Positions 15,895 to 23,846 of a stretch of 32,606 nucleotides of DNA are shown one piece after another. The notes beneath the pieces were generated by a model that was given only the letters and a program-made list of their open reading frames with translations, was not told the origin of the DNA and searched no databases. Both the position numbers and the translations under genes were made by a program. The stretch covers positions 1 to 32,606 of the forward strand of contig JAVBLW010000004.1 in NCBI GenBank assembly GCA_031553215.1. Reading direction: 5' to 3'. Every line of letters starts with the position of its first letter. The first letter of the stretch is position 1. The stretch is from JAVBLW01 sp031553215 (GTDB lineage Bacteria; Bacillota_I; Bacilli_A; Acholeplasmatales; Anaeroplasmataceae).

Positions 15895-15923
15895 ATGATA
15901 CTCCAAAATGTGCTTTTCTTCAA
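15895..15923 (-). promoter_or_regulatory. Promoter of nrdD-nrdG-dut
   Basis: On the minus strand: -35 TTGAAG (15918-15923), 17-bp spacer, -10 TATCAT (15895-15900). The ATG follows 23 nt downstream with AAGGATGTG between. Confidence 0.65.
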
Positions 15924-15963
15924 CCTATATACGCAAAAAAAGTTTTATTTCTTCTAATCTTTA

Positions 15964-15972
15964 TGATACAAT
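15964..15972 (+). promoter_or_regulatory. Extended -10 promoter of the methyltransferase gene
   Basis: TGATACAAT is an extended -10. It puts the transcription start near 15979, downstream of the earliest possible start of the frame (15908), which supports translation from 16001. Confidence 0.5.
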
Positions 15973-16000
15973 GATAATAGATTATTATGGGGTAGTATGT

Positions 16001-16696
16001 ATGAATGATTATAAAAACTTTTCCTATTATTTTGATGAAATTCTATCTTCGATAGATTATAATGACTGGATAAATTTTACAAAAAATTTTATATCAAAAA
16101 CTGATACCATTTTAGACCTAGCTTGCGGCACTGGTACTTTTGCTATTTGTCTTAAATTATTTGGATATAATGTAGAGGGTCTAGATTTATCAGAATCAAT
16201 GATAGAAGTCGCAAAAGAAAAGACTAAAATGAATCACTTGCTAATAGATTATTATATTGATGATATGACATCCTTTAAAATAAATAAGCAATTCAAAGTA
16301 ATAACTTGCTTTTTTGATTCTATAAATCATCTTCCGACGCTTATAGATGTTAAAAATATGATAAATAGGGTTCATGAGCATTTAGACAAAGATGGATTAT
16401 TTCTATTTGATATTTTCTCTTATTTCCAATTTAAAAATAGTAGTATGCACTTAAAAGACACTTCTTTATCTTGTGAATACATATGGGATATAAAAACTTA
16501 TGACCCAAATATTTTAGAACATACTATTACTATCACCGATGAAGAAAAAGTTATTAAAGAACAATATAATGAATATTATTATTCTTTAAATGATATTATT
16601 GATGATCGTTTCGAAATAGTAAAAATATCTGGTGACTTTTTAGAAGATTATGATGATGAATCAGGTAGATTAATAGTCGTATTAAAAAAAAGATAG
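16001..16696 (+). CDS. Class I SAM-dependent methyltransferase
   Basis: This is a 231-residue Rossmann-fold methyltransferase. Motif I is ILDLACGTGTFAICL (about 37-51), the post-I acidic residue is in VEGLDLSESMI, motif II falls at DDMTSF, and FDSINHL follows, as in the small cytosolic methyltransferases of Bacillota with a C-terminal beta-rich insert. The substrate cannot be read. The frame is open from 15908, but those first 31 residues do not resemble the family, and the promoter at 15964-15972 lies inside them. ATG 16001 gives MNDYKNFSYYFDEI, a typical family N-terminus. The ribosome binding site (GGGGTAG) is weak. The stop lies in a terminator shared with the GH4 gene. Confidence 0.88.
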   Translation: MNDYKNFSYYFDEILSSIDYNDWINFTKNFISKTDTILDLACGTGTFAICLKLFGYNVEGLDLSESMIEVAKEKTKMNHLLIDYYIDDMTSFKINKQFKVITCFFDSINHLPTLIDVKNMINRVHEHLDKDGLFLFDIFSYFQFKNSSMHLKDTSLSCEYIWDIKTYDPNILEHTITITDEEKVIKEQYNEYYYSLNDIIDDRFEIVKISGDFLEDYDDESGRLIVVLKKR

Positions 16697-16712
16697 GAAA
16701 CTATCTTTTTTT
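16684..16712. terminator. Bidirectional terminator containing both convergent stop codons
   Basis: AGATAG (16691-16696), GAAA loop, CTATCT (16701-16706), flanked by A-run and T-run that extend the stem to about 12 bp. The methyltransferase TAG (16694-16696) and the GH4 TAG (16701-16703, minus) are in opposite arms. Confidence 0.85.
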
Positions 16713-18110
16713 GTTAAAATATTTATCTATTTCATAATAGTCATCTAAATATCCTCTAGTATTAATTATCATTTCTTTAAACAATTCAAATGAATCTTCT
16801 AAAGTTAATGATGAACATAACGCTTGATCTACAAATGAGGCATAAATCTTATCTAAATCTCTTTCTTTTATTCCCTCATACAAAGTATCAATGTTAGTTG
16901 ATGATCTATAAACCAAGTTCTTTACAGGAGTTGGTAGTTCCTTAGAAACAATTGGCTTAATACATCCATTAGTGAATACACAATTTGTTTCAACAATACT
17001 TCCCATTGGAAGCCATGATATTTGACCAGTATTTGGTAGATTAACATTAGATATTAGTGTATTAAATCCCATAATAGCTTTTATTATATCAACTACTTCT
17101 TCATCTGATTTAATTACATCTATTTTTTTCTTACCTTCTACCATTGCAATAGTTTCATCAATTCTTTCTTGATGTTGATTAATTCTAAAATCTACTGTAG
17201 TGCGTAAATACTTCCAATCTTTAATTTGTTGGTCATTCTTCAAGTACCAGTTATTGCTGACAAACTCTACTAGATGACGATCTCCTGCAGCGGCTAAAGC
17301 ACCATATCTTTTATAAAAATTCATTTTTACTTTATTTCCATAAGCAAAGCAATCTCTTTCAAAGGCAAATCTATCAGTTCTTGGATTCTCATAATATCCT
17401 TCTTCATAGTATTTGTCCATAAATTTTGGTAACAATTCTAATAAATCAACATCATTATATCTAGCCTCAGATATCCACGTAAAATGATTTATTCCTGATG
17501 CATCAGTATATATTTCTTTTCTATTTGGACGTTTTATGCCTAAAACTTCACTTGCTACTAAACATAAAAAATCTTGAGCATGGAATACTTCATGGCAACA
17601 TCCAAAAGCTTTTATTTCAGGAAAAACATCATATAATGTTTTTGTACATATACTCATTGGATTGGTTAAATTCATTACCCATGCTTTAGGACAAATTTCT
17701 TTTATCTTTCTAGCATAAAACTCATAAATAGGAACGGTTCTCATAGCTCTTAATATCCCACCAGGTCCTGCTGTATCACCAACAGCTTGATATATTCCAT
17801 ATTTTTCAGGTGCATGTACATCACTATACATTTCTTTAAATGTTCCAGGCAAAATAGACATAATTACAAAATCAGAATTTACTAAAGTATCTTCTACATT
17901 ATCATATACAACATAATCCCATTTTGAAATAGTTCTTGAATCACTATTTATTTGATAACCAATTTTTTGATTTCTTCTTGCAGATTCTATATCTATATCA
18001 TATAAGGCAAGTTCACCACAAATATCACCCGCCAAAGCTAAATCAGTCATGAAGAATCTAGCCCACTGTTTACTTCCACCACCAATATAAGCAATTTTAA
18101 TCTTTTTCAT
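16701..18110 (-). CDS. Glycoside hydrolase family 4, LplD-like (alpha-galacturonidase/alpha-galactosidase type)
   Basis: This 469-residue GH4 enzyme uses NAD+ and a divalent metal (Mn2+) through a redox-elimination mechanism. The NAD site is IAYIGGGSKQW (6-16). The family block GDTAGPGGILRAMRTVP (111-127), NLTNPMSICTKTL (147-159), the metal ligands in FGCCHEVF (Cys172, His173) and GINHFTW (206-212, His209) are all present. From memory of Bacillus subtilis LplD, an alpha-galacturonidase, these blocks and the later GALAAAGDRHLVEF match better than the phospho-glycosidase branch (AglB/LicH), so pectin-derived oligosaccharides are a plausible substrate. Specificity within GH4 is hard to call. It overlaps the CmpB gene by 14 nt; AGAGGA lies 8 nt before the ATG. 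Confidence 0.88.
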   Translation of the reverse strand: MKKIKIAYIGGGSKQWARFFMTDLALAGDICGELALYDIDIESARRNQKIGYQINSDSRTISKWDYVVYDNVEDTLVNSDFVIMSILPGTFKEMYSDVHAPEKYGIYQAVGDTAGPGGILRAMRTVPIYEFYARKIKEICPKAWVMNLTNPMSICTKTLYDVFPEIKAFGCCHEVFHAQDFLCLVASEVLGIKRPNRKEIYTDASGINHFTWISEARYNDVDLLELLPKFMDKYYEEGYYENPRTDRFAFERDCFAYGNKVKMNFYKRYGALAAAGDRHLVEFVSNNWYLKNDQQIKDWKYLRTTVDFRINQHQERIDETIAMVEGKKKIDVIKSDEEVVDIIKAIMGFNTLISNVNLPNTGQISWLPMGSIVETNCVFTNGCIKPIVSKELPTPVKNLVYRSSTNIDTLYEGIKERDLDKIYASFVDQALCSSLTLEDSFELFKEMIINTRGYLDDYYEIDKYFNKKR

Positions 18111-18885
18111 CTGGTTTTTCCTCTTTTACTTTATTTTTTCTTCTTTCCTTATAGTCTTTTAATGCAACAGCATATTTCTTACTCTTTAGCGATGGGAATG
18201 CATTTAAAATACGTTCTTTAGATCTTGCTTGTTTTTGCATTAGTTCAATATACTTTTTTTCTAATTGGGTTGTTGCATATGATAATTTTTCTCCAATTTT
18301 ATTAGAATTACCTTTTAGTGAATTAGTTATTCTTGTTAGAAGTTTTAGATTAATATTAAATTTAATAATTTGCGTTACTGATACAACAATATCTACTATA
18401 AAAAAAACTACTATTGCTATCAATAATGGTAACCCTATCGTATGTGGCAAATGCTTTACAGGAAATTTTACTAACGGATGAATTACATCGTACACAAATA
18501 AACAAGCAATTCCCCATAACACAGTAAATTCCAAACATACATATCCCTTAATATTAAATTTTCTATCACTATAATCCCACCATTTATGTTTAAATAATAA
18601 TTCTAGAATTAATCCCGTAAAAAATTCAATTAAGGTCGTCACTAATGCTGACAATAAGAAAACTAAAAATCCATTATTACTCACTGGCTGCAATAATATC
18701 AATACTACTACTGCACCAACCCCATATATTGGACAGACACTTCCATTTAAGAAACCTCTATTAACAAATTTCTTAGTTTTTATAGTTGAGAACATTACTT
18801 CTGTACACCAACCTAAGAAGGCATAAATAAAAAAGAAATACATTATTTCATATAAAGAAAAACCTCTAATTATATCGGTATACAT
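18097..18885 (-). CDS. CmpB-family (putative ABC transporter permease) membrane protein
   Basis: This 262-residue polytopic membrane protein has about six helices in residues 8-185 and a basic, lysine-rich cytosolic tail. The segment FFIYAFLGWCTEVMFSTIK, then FVNRGFLNGSVCPIYGVGA and the KWWDYSDRKFNIKGYVCLEF block are characteristic of the family annotated as putative ABC transporter permease CmpB (the transport role is not proven). The frame opens at 18900, but that ATG is 10 nt from the -10, whereas ATG 18885 has GGAAGTGA at 5-nt spacing, so I use 18885. It overlaps the GH4 gene by 14 nt. Why a sugar hydrolase and CmpB share an operon is unclear. Confidence 0.88.
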   Translation of the reverse strand: MYTDIIRGFSLYEIMYFFFIYAFLGWCTEVMFSTIKTKKFVNRGFLNGSVCPIYGVGAVVVLILLQPVSNNGFLVFLLSALVTTLIEFFTGLILELLFKHKWWDYSDRKFNIKGYVCLEFTVLWGIACLFVYDVIHPLVKFPVKHLPHTIGLPLLIAIVVFFIVDIVVSVTQIIKFNINLKLLTRITNSLKGNSNKIGEKLSYATTQLEKKYIELMQKQARSKERILNAFPSLKSKKYAVALKDYKERRKNKVKEEKPDEKD

Positions 18886-18910
18886 AATATTCACTTCCAT
18901 TCTATTTTTA

Positions 18911-18919
18911 ATTATAGCA
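18911..18919 (-). promoter_or_regulatory. Extended -10 promoter of the cmpB-GH4 operon
   Basis: The minus strand reads TGCTATAAT, a perfect -10 with TGn. It lies between the ECF operon terminator and the CmpB start. Confidence 0.6.
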
Positions 18920-18931
18920 TTTTTAATAATA

Positions 18932-18956
18932 AATAAAAAGACATCCTAAGATGTCT
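18932..18956 (-). terminator. Terminator of the B12-riboswitch operon
   Basis: AGACATC (minus strand) pairs with GATGTCT around a TTAG loop, followed by TTTTATTTATT. It begins 6 nt after the ECF S component stop. Confidence 0.75.
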
Positions 18957-18961
18957 CTATT

Positions 18962-19456
18962 TTAAACAACTCTATTCCATTCTATTGAAAGAACCTTTTC
19001 TAATGGACGATATAAAAAAATCATTGTTACTATTGTAGATAAAACCATTAATGCTGTAAAGGGAATATCTCCTGCTATGTATGGTTTTAATTTTATATCG
19101 AACACTAATATATTCATTACTGCAAAACATATGGCATATATAATATTACCAATAACTACCATAGAAGTTATTAATATTAAATTTTTCTTTTTTACTAAAG
19201 AAACAAGAATGATTGTTATCACATACCCAATCATCATTGGAATTATAACCGTTGGAGTAAAACTTCCCATAATCAAATTATCTAGCAATACATGCACTAC
19301 TACTATTAAAATTGAATTATAAATACCTAACACTGATGTATATAAAGCAATCAATAGAAATGTAAATTGTATATTAGGAATGAATGAAAGTAATTGTTCT
19401 TGAACAAATAATATTACTGTAATCATAACTAAAAAACATAATTTTTTTACTGACAT
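18962..19456 (-). CDS. ECF transporter S component, probably for cobalamin
   Basis: This 164-residue membrane protein has five or six hydrophobic segments. It is the size and type of the substrate-binding (S) subunits of energy-coupling factor vitamin transporters. The short basic N-terminus (MSVKK) and the FIPNIQFTFLLIALY, then GSFTPTVIIPMMIGYV segments fit the family. No EcfA/A'/T genes are in the window, so it would use a shared module (group II). The substrate is inferred from context: the operon starts with a cobalamin riboswitch and the preceding gene encodes a DUF4430 (transcobalamin-like) protein, as in CbrT-type B12 uptake loci. It follows that gene by 4 nt. Confidence 0.85.
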   Translation of the reverse strand: MSVKKLCFLVMITVILFVQEQLLSFIPNIQFTFLLIALYTSVLGIYNSILIVVVHVLLDNLIMGSFTPTVIIPMMIGYVITIILVSLVKKKNLILITSMVVIGNIIYAICFAVMNILVFDIKLKPYIAGDIPFTALMVLSTIVTMIFLYRPLEKVLSIEWNRVV

Positions 19457-19460
19457 ATTA

Positions 19461-19850
19461 TTACCACGATTCTTCTATAAAACAAATCTTCATTCCATCT
19501 TTTAATACGACCCCATCAATATTTGTATTCGCATAATCATCGTTAACATATAATGCAAAATACCAGTTTCCTTCGCTTAAAGCAAGTGTTTCAATTCTTG
19601 TAATAGTAAATCCCCATGGTGTTGTGTCATATGAAATATCATATTTATCTTGAATAATATCCCATGCATTATCACCTTTTTTAAAATCAATAAAATCATC
19701 AATTACTACTGTATTTAATGAATCCTTAACTATAAATTCGAAAGTACCATTCTCATTGCTCTTTGCTGGTTTATTAATAATATATATAATTATTACCATC
19801 GCTATTATACATACTATTCCTATTGCTAATTTCGGTAGCCATTTACGCAT
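19461..19850 (-). CDS. Membrane-anchored DUF4430 (transcobalamin-like) protein
   Basis: This 129-residue protein has an N-terminal membrane helix (8-26, with no lipobox Cys) and an extracellular domain of about 100 residues. The part with WDIIQDKYDISYDTTPWGF, then NWYFALYVNDDYAN and the ending VVLKDGMKICF matches DUF4430, which is related to the C-terminal domain of transcobalamin and intrinsic factor. In Bacillota, DUF4430 proteins commonly sit beside ECF S components under B12 control and are thought to capture cobalamin outside the cell. GGAGGTG lies 7 nt before the ATG. The start overlaps the 39-aa ORF by 8 nt. Confidence 0.85.
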   Translation of the reverse strand: MRKWLPKLAIGIVCIIAMVIIIYIINKPAKSNENGTFEFIVKDSLNTVVIDDFIDFKKGDNAWDIIQDKYDISYDTTPWGFTITRIETLALSEGNWYFALYVNDDYANTNIDGVVLKDGMKICFIEESW

Positions 19851-19962
19851 AAATCGGCACCTCCATTTTATACTTGTTCATTTTTTTATTTGTTGTAATT
19901 CCCGCAACAATTTCTTCTCGTACTACAAGTAAAAGTACTTTAATCTTATTAAATTTTCGCAT
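19843..19962 (-). CDS. 39-aa small ORF between B12 riboswitch and DUF4430 gene
   Basis: A 39-codon frame starts at ATG 19962 with a near-perfect ribosome binding site (AGGAGG, 6 nt upstream), the first start downstream of the riboswitch. It is basic, with a short hydrophobic run (KVLLLVV) and the centre REEIVAGITTNKK, and ends in VPIYA. It has no Cys and no clear membrane helix. Its stop overlaps the DUF4430 start by 8 nt, so riboswitch control of this ORF would extend to the next gene by coupling. It could be a leader peptide whose translation opens the DUF4430 start, or a functional small protein. The family is not recognised. Confidence 0.5.
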   Translation of the reverse strand: MRKFNKIKVLLLVVREEIVAGITTNKKMNKYKMEVPIYA

Positions 19963-19981
19963 ATTTTCCTCCTGCTAATTT

Positions 19982-20124
19982 TTAGTAAATTGATAGGTCT
20001 CCTGGCTTATCTTCATATAAATAACACCTTCTCAGTTTCCTAATGGTTTCGTTAATCAATCTGAATTACAGTTGCGGGTACAGCTAATGATTCTAACATT
20101 ATTCCCTTACATCTAATTTACCAA
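19982..20124 (-). promoter_or_regulatory. Cobalamin riboswitch
   Basis: On the minus strand the element has a P1 stem TTGGTAAATT/AATTTACTAA (10 bp with one G-U; 20115-20124 with 19982-19991). It then has the core AGGGAA, a GTACCCGCAACTGTAA segment, an internal GAGAAGG, and the B12 box AGCCAGGAGACCTATC (19992-20007), close to the consensus AGYCMGGAGACCTGCC. P1 is followed within about 10 nt by AGGAGG of the 39-aa ORF and no U-tract hairpin intervenes, so control is more likely at translation start than by termination. It governs the 39-aa ORF, DUF4430 and ECF S genes. Confidence 0.93.
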
Positions 20125-20127
20125 TGT

Positions 20128-20136
20128 ATTATAACA
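20128..20136 (-). promoter_or_regulatory. Extended -10 promoter of the riboswitch operon
   Basis: TGTTATAAT on the minus strand is a perfect -10 with TGn. A TTGAAT in the -35 region is 15 bp away and lies in the arm of the upstream terminator. Transcription would start near 20121, at the P1 stem. Confidence 0.65.
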
Positions 20137-20140
20137 TAAT

Positions 20141-20174
20141 AAAAACTAATTCAAAATAAATTGAATTAGTTTTT
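20141..20174 (-). terminator. Terminator of the surface-protein operon
   Basis: A 14-bp perfect stem AAAAACTAATTCAA/TTGAATTAGTTTTT with a 6-nt loop and a U-run on the minus strand, 9 nt after the stop of the 1214-aa gene. Confidence 0.85.
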
Positions 20175-20183
20175 TCTATATTA

Positions 20184-23100
20184 TTAACTTATTCCTAGCA
20201 TATTAAGTACAGGACTTGGAATACCTAATAAAATAAGTTGGTATAACACAAATTCTGGATTTGTTTGAATATATGATTCATAGTCATTTATCATTAATAT
20301 TATAGCATCTATTTGATCTAATATTAATGCTTTATTTCTATTAACAAGTTCAACTTCTGCATCTGTTATCCCTAATGCGGCTTGATAAACTGTAGGATTA
20401 TTAACAAAATCTTTTAATTGAACTAATGCAGTTGGCAAAGCTATAGCAAAGGAATATATTTGTTTGGTCATTTTCAATACGCATAATTCAAAACCTTGCA
20501 GAGCTTCAATTAATTTATTATTGATATAAGATGGATCATCATTATTAAAGAATAAGTCACTTATATAAGCATCAAATCCAACTTTATCAACTTTAATTTC
20601 TGTGCTTTTTTCACCAATTACACAAATAACTGATGCACACATATCTCTAAATTCAGAATCTTCAAATCTAACGCTTCCAATTGAATAAGCTGTCGCAGTA
20701 ATGAATCCTGCTTGATCAGTAGTAGTACCGAAATTCAAATCTATTTGATAAGAAATTAATGTTGAACCAATTATAGAAATTGCAACATTATAACTGTATG
20801 CAATATTATCAGTAGCTAAATTTATTATACTTGAAGGATTTTCGACCACATCTTTACTTACTGATGTTAATGTTGAATTGATGATATTGTATGTTGCATT
20901 GGATACATAATTTTGAATAATAAACCATCCTGTTAAATCTGATTCATTAATATTAATCACACAATCCGTAACACTTCTTAAACTAACAGTTTGATTAACA
21001 ACACGATCCTTATCAGTAATTTTCTCCAATTCTAATTCTATTTCACCTTTTATATCAGCAAAATTATATATTGCATAACTGAACCCATCCATCTTTACAT
21101 TATCAATATTTGCAGTAAACGAATTACCGTTGTTAATATATATACCAGTGGTATTAGTACAATAAGCAAGAGCGTTGTTAGCTGTTATACCAGTTATAGA
21201 ATATCCATCTAGAGAATAATTCTTTTTATCAACAGTAATATTTAACCCATCTAATGGTGTATTTGGTACAATTAATTGTTGGCCACTTAAATATCCAGCA
21301 TATAAGTTAGAATCTTTTAAATTTAAAGTACAATTGCTAGCATCATTAAATTTAATTACTGTAACATTCATAGGTAAATAATATGTAGCTGCAGTACCTC
21401 CATTTACATATACATTAACATTATCTAAAGTTACTTCTGTATTAGAAGAAGTTACATTAAATATAATAGCCCCATCTAGATTTGAATATACCGTTACATT
21501 AGTTAATGTGAATTCTTCCGATGAGATACTAAATAGAGATGATGAATCATTATTAATTACTGTGTTATCTTGCCCTACAATATTAATGTTAATTGTAATA
21601 TTTATAGTAGAAAGAATATTATATGTAGATTCACATAATTCTAAAGTAACCCCATCAATAACTAAAGAAAGCATATCAATTATATTTTCAGTAGTCGCTA
21701 TTCTTATATATATCTTTTCAGGATTGATAATATCTAGGGAATTAAATACATCTGAATATGCATCATAATCATTTGTAGTTAATTCTATTTTTGATAATAT
21801 AATTAATACATCATCGATAGAAACTTCTAATATCGCTTCACCAAATGTCATATATGCATTATTTAATAATACGTAAGCGCCATTTTCTAAATCATTAATA
21901 GTTGGTACATCATTTAATAAATTTTGAAGTGCTTCAAACAAGTCAAAAGCTTCTTCATATTGAAGTCCATTGATTAACACAATTAGCTCTTCTGAAAAGT
22001 TGTTAATTGCATTTGTTATATAATCAAATTCTCTTGTCGTATACACTTCTTCTCTTTTATAAAAATTTGTTAGAAGTTCTATATAATAATTATATACTTT
22101 ACTATTAGCAACATATAGCTTAGCTTCTCCTAGTTGATATAAATTCCAATTTGCTTGATCAATTATATTCAATGTAAATAGAATGTTAGGGTCATTAGAT
22201 ACCTCTAAAACAATAACCGCACCAATAATTTCATTATTATCACCGACTGTTAAAGTGTACGTTTTACTATCTTCATTATTCTCAAGGGTAATCCCTGATG
22301 ATTCAGCATCAATAATAATAATTGAACCTTGCAATGAATTACCAATTGTAGAATTTGTTATTGTCATATTTGAAGATACCAAGTACAAAGAAGCTTCTCC
22401 AATTGCTATTTTGTTTACATTAAGTTTATTAGCAATTATATTTTTTACATTTATAAAAATTGGACAATCTGAATCGGCAAGTGCATTCAAAGTTACGTTT
22501 TCCAAGTAAACATTTTGAATTTGTGAATTTATACTATCCCCGTTTTTTTCTATAACTTTTGAAAATAAAAGAATTGAAGAATTATTGCTGTTTTCAAGAG
22601 TAATATTTTGGATGGTAGTATTTTCACCATTAAATATTAAACTCTTTGAATCGTTGTTTGCATCTAATTTTATAGATATTTTTACATCTCCTACACCTAA
22701 TAATACTACAGATTTAGAAACTTCTATTGCATCGATTTCATATATTCCACTATCAATAATAATAAAACTATCAGTTCCTGCCAAGGCAGTTTCTAATTCG
22801 GTAGAAGTTTTTACTATAGTTGCAGATAAATCTAAATCACATGTTTCAGTTGCTCCGTTATATGTAAAAGTAACTTTTTTTGTTATTAAATTAATATCTG
22901 AAGCTACCATATTAACTTCTTCTTCGGTTTCTAATCCATCATTATATGTAACTATAACTTTTTGCGATTTAATATCTAAAGAAACTAATTCTCCTGCTAC
23001 TACATCATTGAACTGTGGATTAGCTTTAGGAGTAAGTGTAACAGTTGCATCTTCCCATTTTGCATAAATCGTTTTATTTTCATTTGGCATAATTGTTACA

Positions 23101-23828
23101 GGCGTTTGGAAATCCTCATCAAAGAACCATCCAACAAATGATTTTTTTGCAACTTTATTTAATTCTTTTGATATTGTTGCACCAACTGCAATCTTTTCTG
23201 AAGTTAATTCTTGTTCAGAATTTGTAACATAAGTTAATGTAGGTAATAAAGTATAATCTTGTGCAGTTGAAGCATCAGAATCTAAGTAATTTGTTTGATT
23301 TCCAATTGCCTTTACTGTTATTTCATATTCATTTGGAGTAGTTATGCTTAATGTATATGATGGCACGGTTACATTAGTAACTTTTGTCCCATCTACATAT
23401 ATATCATAACTTACTGCATTTGTTACTGCACTCCAAGTAAGTGTATTTCCATTTAATACTGCAACAGGAGTTGATAATTTTTGTTTAGCAATTTCAATGG
23501 TTTGTGATGTAGACCATTTTGAATCTTTATAATCCTTTGATCCAGCAATTGATTGAACAGAAACTTTGTATGAAAGTCCCGGAATATTCAGTTCTGATTT
23601 CAAAGTATAAGAATTTGTTGTGACTGTAGTTTCATCACTTACATTTTCTCCTTGCTTTACTTCTACTTTATATTTTGATGCATTCTCATTAGCATTCCAA
23701 GTTACTGTTTGATTAGAAACTGTAATATCTGGAGCAGCCAATTCTTTAGCAGAACCGCATGCTATTAACCCAATTACAGAGACAAACATGGCAACAAATA
23801 AAACTATTTTGCTTGTTATTTTTTTCAT
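20184..23828 (-). CDS. Large surface lipoprotein with FN3-like, InlB-like and beta-helix regions
   Basis: This is a 1214-residue predicted lipoprotein. The signal peptide ends in GLIAC with lipid Cys 24. Residues about 30-115 and 116-190 are two fibronectin type III-like units (VTWNANENASKYKVEV; LTWSAVTNAVSYDIYVDG). Residues about 195-260 look like an InlB B-repeat (SFVGWFFDEDFQTPVTI, then TIYAKWE). A bacterial Ig-like segment follows (to about 330). The rest, to about 1080, is dominated by short repeating strands such as TIQNITLEN, LTNVTVYSN and VTLDNVNVYVNGG that indicate right-handed parallel beta-helices, split by a helical stretch (about 580-720). No pectate-lyase catalytic residues can be identified by eye, so binding or adhesion is as likely as enzymatic activity. 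AAGGGG lies 8 nt before the ATG. It is last in a five-gene operon with an ABC exporter. Confidence 0.85.
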   Translation of the reverse strand: MKKITSKIVLFVAMFVSVIGLIACGSAKELAAPDITVSNQTVTWNANENASKYKVEVKQGENVSDETTVTTNSYTLKSELNIPGLSYKVSVQSIAGSKDYKDSKWSTSQTIEIAKQKLSTPVAVLNGNTLTWSAVTNAVSYDIYVDGTKVTNVTVPSYTLSITTPNEYEITVKAIGNQTNYLDSDASTAQDYTLLPTLTYVTNSEQELTSEKIAVGATISKELNKVAKKSFVGWFFDEDFQTPVTIMPNENKTIYAKWEDATVTLTPKANPQFNDVVAGELVSLDIKSQKVIVTYNDGLETEEEVNMVASDINLITKKVTFTYNGATETCDLDLSATIVKTSTELETALAGTDSFIIIDSGIYEIDAIEVSKSVVLLGVGDVKISIKLDANNDSKSLIFNGENTTIQNITLENSNNSSILLFSKVIEKNGDSINSQIQNVYLENVTLNALADSDCPIFINVKNIIANKLNVNKIAIGEASLYLVSSNMTITNSTIGNSLQGSIIIIDAESSGITLENNEDSKTYTLTVGDNNEIIGAVIVLEVSNDPNILFTLNIIDQANWNLYQLGEAKLYVANSKVYNYYIELLTNFYKREEVYTTREFDYITNAINNFSEELIVLINGLQYEEAFDLFEALQNLLNDVPTINDLENGAYVLLNNAYMTFGEAILEVSIDDVLIILSKIELTTNDYDAYSDVFNSLDIINPEKIYIRIATTENIIDMLSLVIDGVTLELCESTYNILSTINITININIVGQDNTVINNDSSSLFSISSEEFTLTNVTVYSNLDGAIIFNVTSSNTEVTLDNVNVYVNGGTAATYYLPMNVTVIKFNDASNCTLNLKDSNLYAGYLSGQQLIVPNTPLDGLNITVDKKNYSLDGYSITGITANNALAYCTNTTGIYINNGNSFTANIDNVKMDGFSYAIYNFADIKGEIELELEKITDKDRVVNQTVSLRSVTDCVININESDLTGWFIIQNYVSNATYNIINSTLTSVSKDVVENPSSIINLATDNIAYSYNVAISIIGSTLISYQIDLNFGTTTDQAGFITATAYSIGSVRFEDSEFRDMCASVICVIGEKSTEIKVDKVGFDAYISDLFFNNDDPSYINNKLIEALQGFELCVLKMTKQIYSFAIALPTALVQLKDFVNNPTVYQAALGITDAEVELVNRNKALILDQIDAIILMINDYESYIQTNPEFVLYQLILLGIPSPVLNMLGIS

Positions 23829-23846
23829 ATTTATTCCCCTTATCTT

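Noticed and set aside
15921..15936. Possible NrdR box upstream of nrdD (CTATATA within CAACCTATATACGCAA)
   Set aside because: Only about one half of the CWATATATWG core matches and no second box at the expected spacing was found.
15908..16000. N-terminal 31-codon extension of the methyltransferase
   Set aside because: It contains the extended -10 promoter, does not resemble the family, and the ATG at 16001 gives a normal N-terminus.
22183..23067. Long open frames on the plus strand opposite the 1214-aa lipoprotein gene (22183-22509 and 22585-23067)
   Set aside because: They are antisense shadows of a repetitive coding region, without ribosome binding sites or recognisable protein character.
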